Positions 61,642 to 64,000 of a stretch of 64,000 nt of DNA are shown here, one piece after another (the stretch's first letter is position 1; every line of letters begins with the position of its first letter). Source of the DNA: Luteitalea pratensis (GTDB lineage: Bacteria; Acidobacteriota; Vicinamibacteria; Vicinamibacterales; Vicinamibacteraceae). Where the stretch lies: contig NZ_CP015136.1 of the NCBI RefSeq assembly GCF_001618865.1, forward strand, positions 779,001 to 843,000, read 5' to 3'. The notes below the pieces were generated by a model, which ran no database searches, was not told the origin of the DNA, and saw only the letters and a program-made list of their open reading frames with translations. The position numbers and the translations under genes were made by a program.

Positions 61642-63069
61642 TCACCGGGCTTCGGTCAGGCGAATCGACTGCGCCACCCGCTGGAACGCGTCATCGAACG
61701 CTGCCGCATCGCGCTCCGGCACGATGGTCAGGCAGTAGAAGAGCGTGCCGTCTGCGAGAAAGGTCGTGTACACGTCGACGCGTTCCTGCCCGCCCAGTGG
61801 CGACGGGTTCACCAGCGGTGTCCTGATCGCGGACCGCTGCGAGAGTCGTACGGCCGTCTGCGTACCGGCAGCGCGCAGTTCCGGGTTGTTCTGCGCGACA
61901 GCACCCAGCCACGCGTCGGTCGCCGTGCGAAGGTCCCGTGAGCTGGCGCGGGAGATGCCGAATTCGACGCCGTGGCTGAAGACCGTGCGCCCCTCGAGTT
62001 GCCCATAGCCGTTCTGGGGCACGACCTTGATGGCGCTGGCAGATCGCAGGGCCGTCCAGTTGGCGGGCACATCTGCCTGGAACACGCCGCCTCCGTTGAT
62101 GGTCTGGTACTGCGCCGATGGCGGCGGGACGGGCTGGCCGGGCGTGCCGACGGTGGCCGGGCCGCCGCCGCCTTCGCCCGCCGAAGCGCGTGCGAGATCG
62201 GCCATCGACTTGGCAGGTGGCTGCGACGCAAACGCCGATTTCACCGCCGTGAAGCCGCGGTCGTCGGCCGGGTTCGAGACGGTCAGCGACGCGGCCTCCC
62301 GTTCGATGTATTGCGTCCGGTTGCCAGGATCCGGGTGGCTGCTCAGCCACTGGGGTCCGCCTCCTCCGCTGCTGCGAGACTCGCGCTCGATGGTCTCGAA
62401 CATGCGGGCGAGCGCGCGCGGGTCGTAGCCGGCACGGGCCAGGATCTGCACGCCGAGCAGGTCGGCCTGCTTCTCGAAGTCGCGACTGTACTTGAGGAGC
62501 AGCGTGCCGAGGCCGAACTGGCTGCCCTGTGCAATCGCCGATCCCGCCGCGCCACCGACGACGGCGCCGCCCAGGGCACCGGCGACCTGGCCGAGCTGGA
62601 GCCACGGATTCTGCGCCTTCGAGACGTTTGCCGTGCCGTGCCGCAGCAACACGTGCGACAGCTCGTGGGCCATCACGCCGGCGACCTCGCCCTCGGAGGC
62701 CGCGGCGTCGAACATCCCGCGATGGACGAACATCGGCCCGCCCGGAAGGGCGAACGCGTTGATTTCCTTCAGGTTGACGGGAGTGAACGAGTACTCGTAG
62801 ACAGGCTGGTTGAGGTCGGACGGCGCCGCGGCAACGAGACGGTCACCGAGGGTGCGCAGGTAGCCCGCGATGCGCTCGTCAGCGATGATCGGGTACTGGC
62901 GCTTTACCTCCGCGGCCGCCTCTTTTCCCAACTCCACGTCCTGCGCGGGCGTGTAGCGGTTCTTGGGCAGCTTGATGGCCGTCTGCGCCCAAAGCATGGG
63001 CGCTGACAGCGCCACTGCCAGCAGCAACGAGACGGCGCGCGCGGCCCCGGTTGCGGTCGTCCTATCCAT
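61642..63069 (-). CDS. Exported M48-family metalloprotease
   Basis: 475 aa from ATG 63069 (GTG 63072 possible). Signal peptide VSLLLAVALSAPMLWAQ. The zinc motif is MAHELSHVLLRHG (HExxH near residue 137), with the third ligand in DFEKQADLLGVQIL. The C-terminal part is a substrate- or membrane-binding extension. It resembles BepA/YfgC and other secreted M48B proteases of envelope quality control. It starts inside the end of the 63062-63286 gene. Confidence 0.92.
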   Translation of the reverse strand: MDRTTATGAARAVSLLLAVALSAPMLWAQTAIKLPKNRYTPAQDVELGKEAAAEVKRQYPIIADERIAGYLRTLGDRLVAAAPSDLNQPVYEYSFTPVNLKEINAFALPGGPMFVHRGMFDAAASEGEVAGVMAHELSHVLLRHGTANVSKAQNPWLQLGQVAGALGGAVVGGAAGSAIAQGSQFGLGTLLLKYSRDFEKQADLLGVQILARAGYDPRALARMFETIERESRSSGGGGPQWLSSHPDPGNRTQYIEREAASLTVSNPADDRGFTAVKSAFASQPPAKSMADLARASAGEGGGGPATVGTPGQPVPPPSAQYQTINGGGVFQADVPANWTALRSASAIKVVPQNGYGQLEGRTVFSHGVEFGISRASSRDLRTATDAWLGAVAQNNPELRAAGTQTAVRLSQRSAIRTPLVNPSPLGGQERVDVYTTFLADGTLFYCLTIVPERDAAAFDDAFQRVAQSIRLTEAR

Positions 63070-63286
63070 CACGCTCGACCCGTGTGACCTGGTTCAGCAG
63101 GATGTGCAACTTGACGCGGTCGCCCGGATGCAGCCCGGCATCGACGTCCTCGCCGCCCACCCGTGCCATCTGTGGGATCAAGTCCTCGTCATCGGTCTTG
63201 ACGTAGTGCACGTCGTAGAAGACCTGCCCATGGATGCTGACGGGCTGCAGTTTGGTGATCACGCCGACCTGGATGCCTCGCAGCAT
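63062..63286 (-). CDS. Small conserved protein between argF and the M48 gene
   Basis: 74 aa from ATG 63286, with GGAG four bases upstream. It is beta-rich (IQVGVITKLQPVSIHGQVFY, GDRVKLHILLNQVTRVE) and lacks signal or membrane segments; an OB- or SH3-like fold is possible. It starts 4 bp after argF and overlaps the M48 start by 8 bp. I recognise no family. Confidence 0.65.
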   Translation of the reverse strand: MLRGIQVGVITKLQPVSIHGQVFYDVHYVKTDDEDLIPQMARVGGEDVDAGLHPGDRVKLHILLNQVTRVERDG

Positions 63287-63290
63287 GCTC

Positions 63291-64000
63291 CTATTGTGAC
63301 CTGCCCATGAGGAGCATGAGCAAGGCCTTTTGTGCATGCAGGCGGTTCTCCGCCTGGTCGTAGATGATCGACGCCGGACCGTCCATGACCTCGTCGGTCG
63401 CCTCTTCGCCGCGGTGGGCCGGCAGGCAGTGCATGAACACGGCGTCGCCGGCCGCGTGCATCAGGGCCTCGTTCACCTGGAACGGTGCGAATACCTTGCG
63501 GCGCTGCTGCGCCTCGGCCTCCTGGCCCATCGACGTCCAGGCATCGGTGTAGACCGCCGAGACACCATTGACCGCCGCCCGCGCGTCGCGCGACACCTCG
63601 AGGGTCGCGCCGTGGCGGGCCAGGTCACGCAGCTGGCTCTCCATCTCCGGCACGAACTCGTAGCCGGCCGGCGTCGCCAGCCGCACGTGCATGCCGAGCA
63701 TCAGCGCGCCCTGGGTGAGCGACGTGGCAACGTTGTTGCCGTCGCCGACAAACGCCACCGTGTGACCCTTCAGGTCGCCGAACTGTTCGTGCAGGGTCAG
63801 CAGGTCGGCCAGCGCCTGGCATGGGTGCTCCTCGTCGGTGAGCGCGTTGACCACATGCAGCCGCGGCGCCGCTGTCGCGAACTCCACCAGCCGATCCTGC
63901 GCGAACGTGCGGATCACCACGCCCGATACCCAGCGTTCGAGGTTGCGGGCGACGTCGGCAATCGGTTCGCGTTCGCCCATGGCCACGTCCTGCGGTGGCG
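63291..64000 (-). CDS. argF: Ornithine carbamoyltransferase, C-terminal part
   Basis: The visible C-terminal part of an OTCase/ATCase-family enzyme; the N-terminus lies beyond 64000. REPIADVARNL, DEEHPCQALADLLTL (HPxQ) and FMHCLPAHRGEEATDEV are OTCase signatures, with the last containing the ornithine-site Cys. It joins carbamoyl phosphate and ornithine to make citrulline for arginine synthesis. It is cytosolic and trimeric. It is followed at 4 bp by the small gene, suggesting an operon. Confidence 0.92.
   Translation of the reverse strand, partial: PPQDVAMGEREPIADVARNLERWVSGVVIRTFAQDRLVEFATAAPRLHVVNALTDEEHPCQALADLLTLHEQFGDLKGHTVAFVGDGNNVATSLTQGALMLGMHVRLATPAGYEFVPEMESQLRDLARHGATLEVSRDARAAVNGVSAVYTDAWTSMGQEAEAQQRRKVFAPFQVNEALMHAAGDAVFMHCLPAHRGEEATDEVMDGPASIIYDQAENRLHAQKALLMLLMGRSQ

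Overview
This 64 kb window is a high-GC chromosomal segment with no mobile-element gene, rRNA, tRNA or CRISPR array that I can see. The gene content is a VWFA-related protein, a tricorn-like S41 peptidase, several very large secreted M14 peptidases, a DUF885 lipoprotein, FG-GAP and YfbK-type vWA proteins, and many Sec or lipoprotein signals. This suggests an Acidobacteriota genome, possibly class Vicinamibacteria (Luteitalea-like). That assignment is an inference from content only.

Layout. 1-11.6 kb: the 3' end of rseP, envelope hypotheticals, an exported amidohydrolase, three VOC proteins, a nucleotidyltransferase with a small partner, a GNAT enzyme, an FG-GAP protein and a zinc alcohol dehydrogenase. 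11.7-19.2 kb: a DUF885 lipoprotein, an aldehyde dehydrogenase, a probable glucosylglycerate locus (phosphatase, methyltransferase, synthase) and a CusF-SCO1 fusion. 19.2-33.7 kb: a vWA protein, a tricorn-like protease, a PP2C phosphatase, a TIM-barrel protein coupled to an M14 peptidase, and a GNAT/SGNH pair divergent from a second M14 peptidase. 33.9-42 kb: an NTF2-like protein, a GAF/GGDEF/degenerate HD-GYP protein, a Cys-His protein with a TonB receptor, a corrinoid adenosyltransferase and GluQ. 41.8-54.6 kb: a SEC-C protein, an SGNH hydrolase, M19 and M20 hydrolases, a CoA transferase, feoAB plus a small partner with a Fur-like operator, OsmC with an acyltransferase-like membrane protein, a metallo-beta-lactamase-fold protein and Dps. 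54.7-64 kb: a third M14 peptidase, pxpA and a TauE-like gene behind a near-perfect sigma-54 promoter, an S9 peptidase, and an argF / 74-aa protein / M48 operon. Overall the segment is rich in exported peptide degradation (M14 x3, S41, S9, M19, M20, M48, DUF885), with metal handling alongside.

The most unusual content lies between the genes. (1) A family of palindromes carries a GTAG tetranucleotide followed by a 7-10 bp stem whose sequence differs from locus to locus. This matches the architecture of REP elements moved by RAYT (TnpA-REP) transposases. At four genes the TAG of GTAG is the stop codon. (2) At two loci a conserved 32-nt palindromic cassette sits inside the loop of such an element, inverted relative to the host. 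A third locus looks like the empty host. (3) Many intergenic spacers contain tandem repeats with a period of 7 bp (sometimes 8), in which the sequence drifts while the register is kept. Several touch ORF ends and supply stop or start codons. A 9-bp relative occurs in frame inside two genes. (4) A 175-bp unit holding a REP pair and the last codons of a gene is tandemly repeated at 53.4-54.1 kb. No RAYT gene is present here, so any mobilising enzyme must lie elsewhere.
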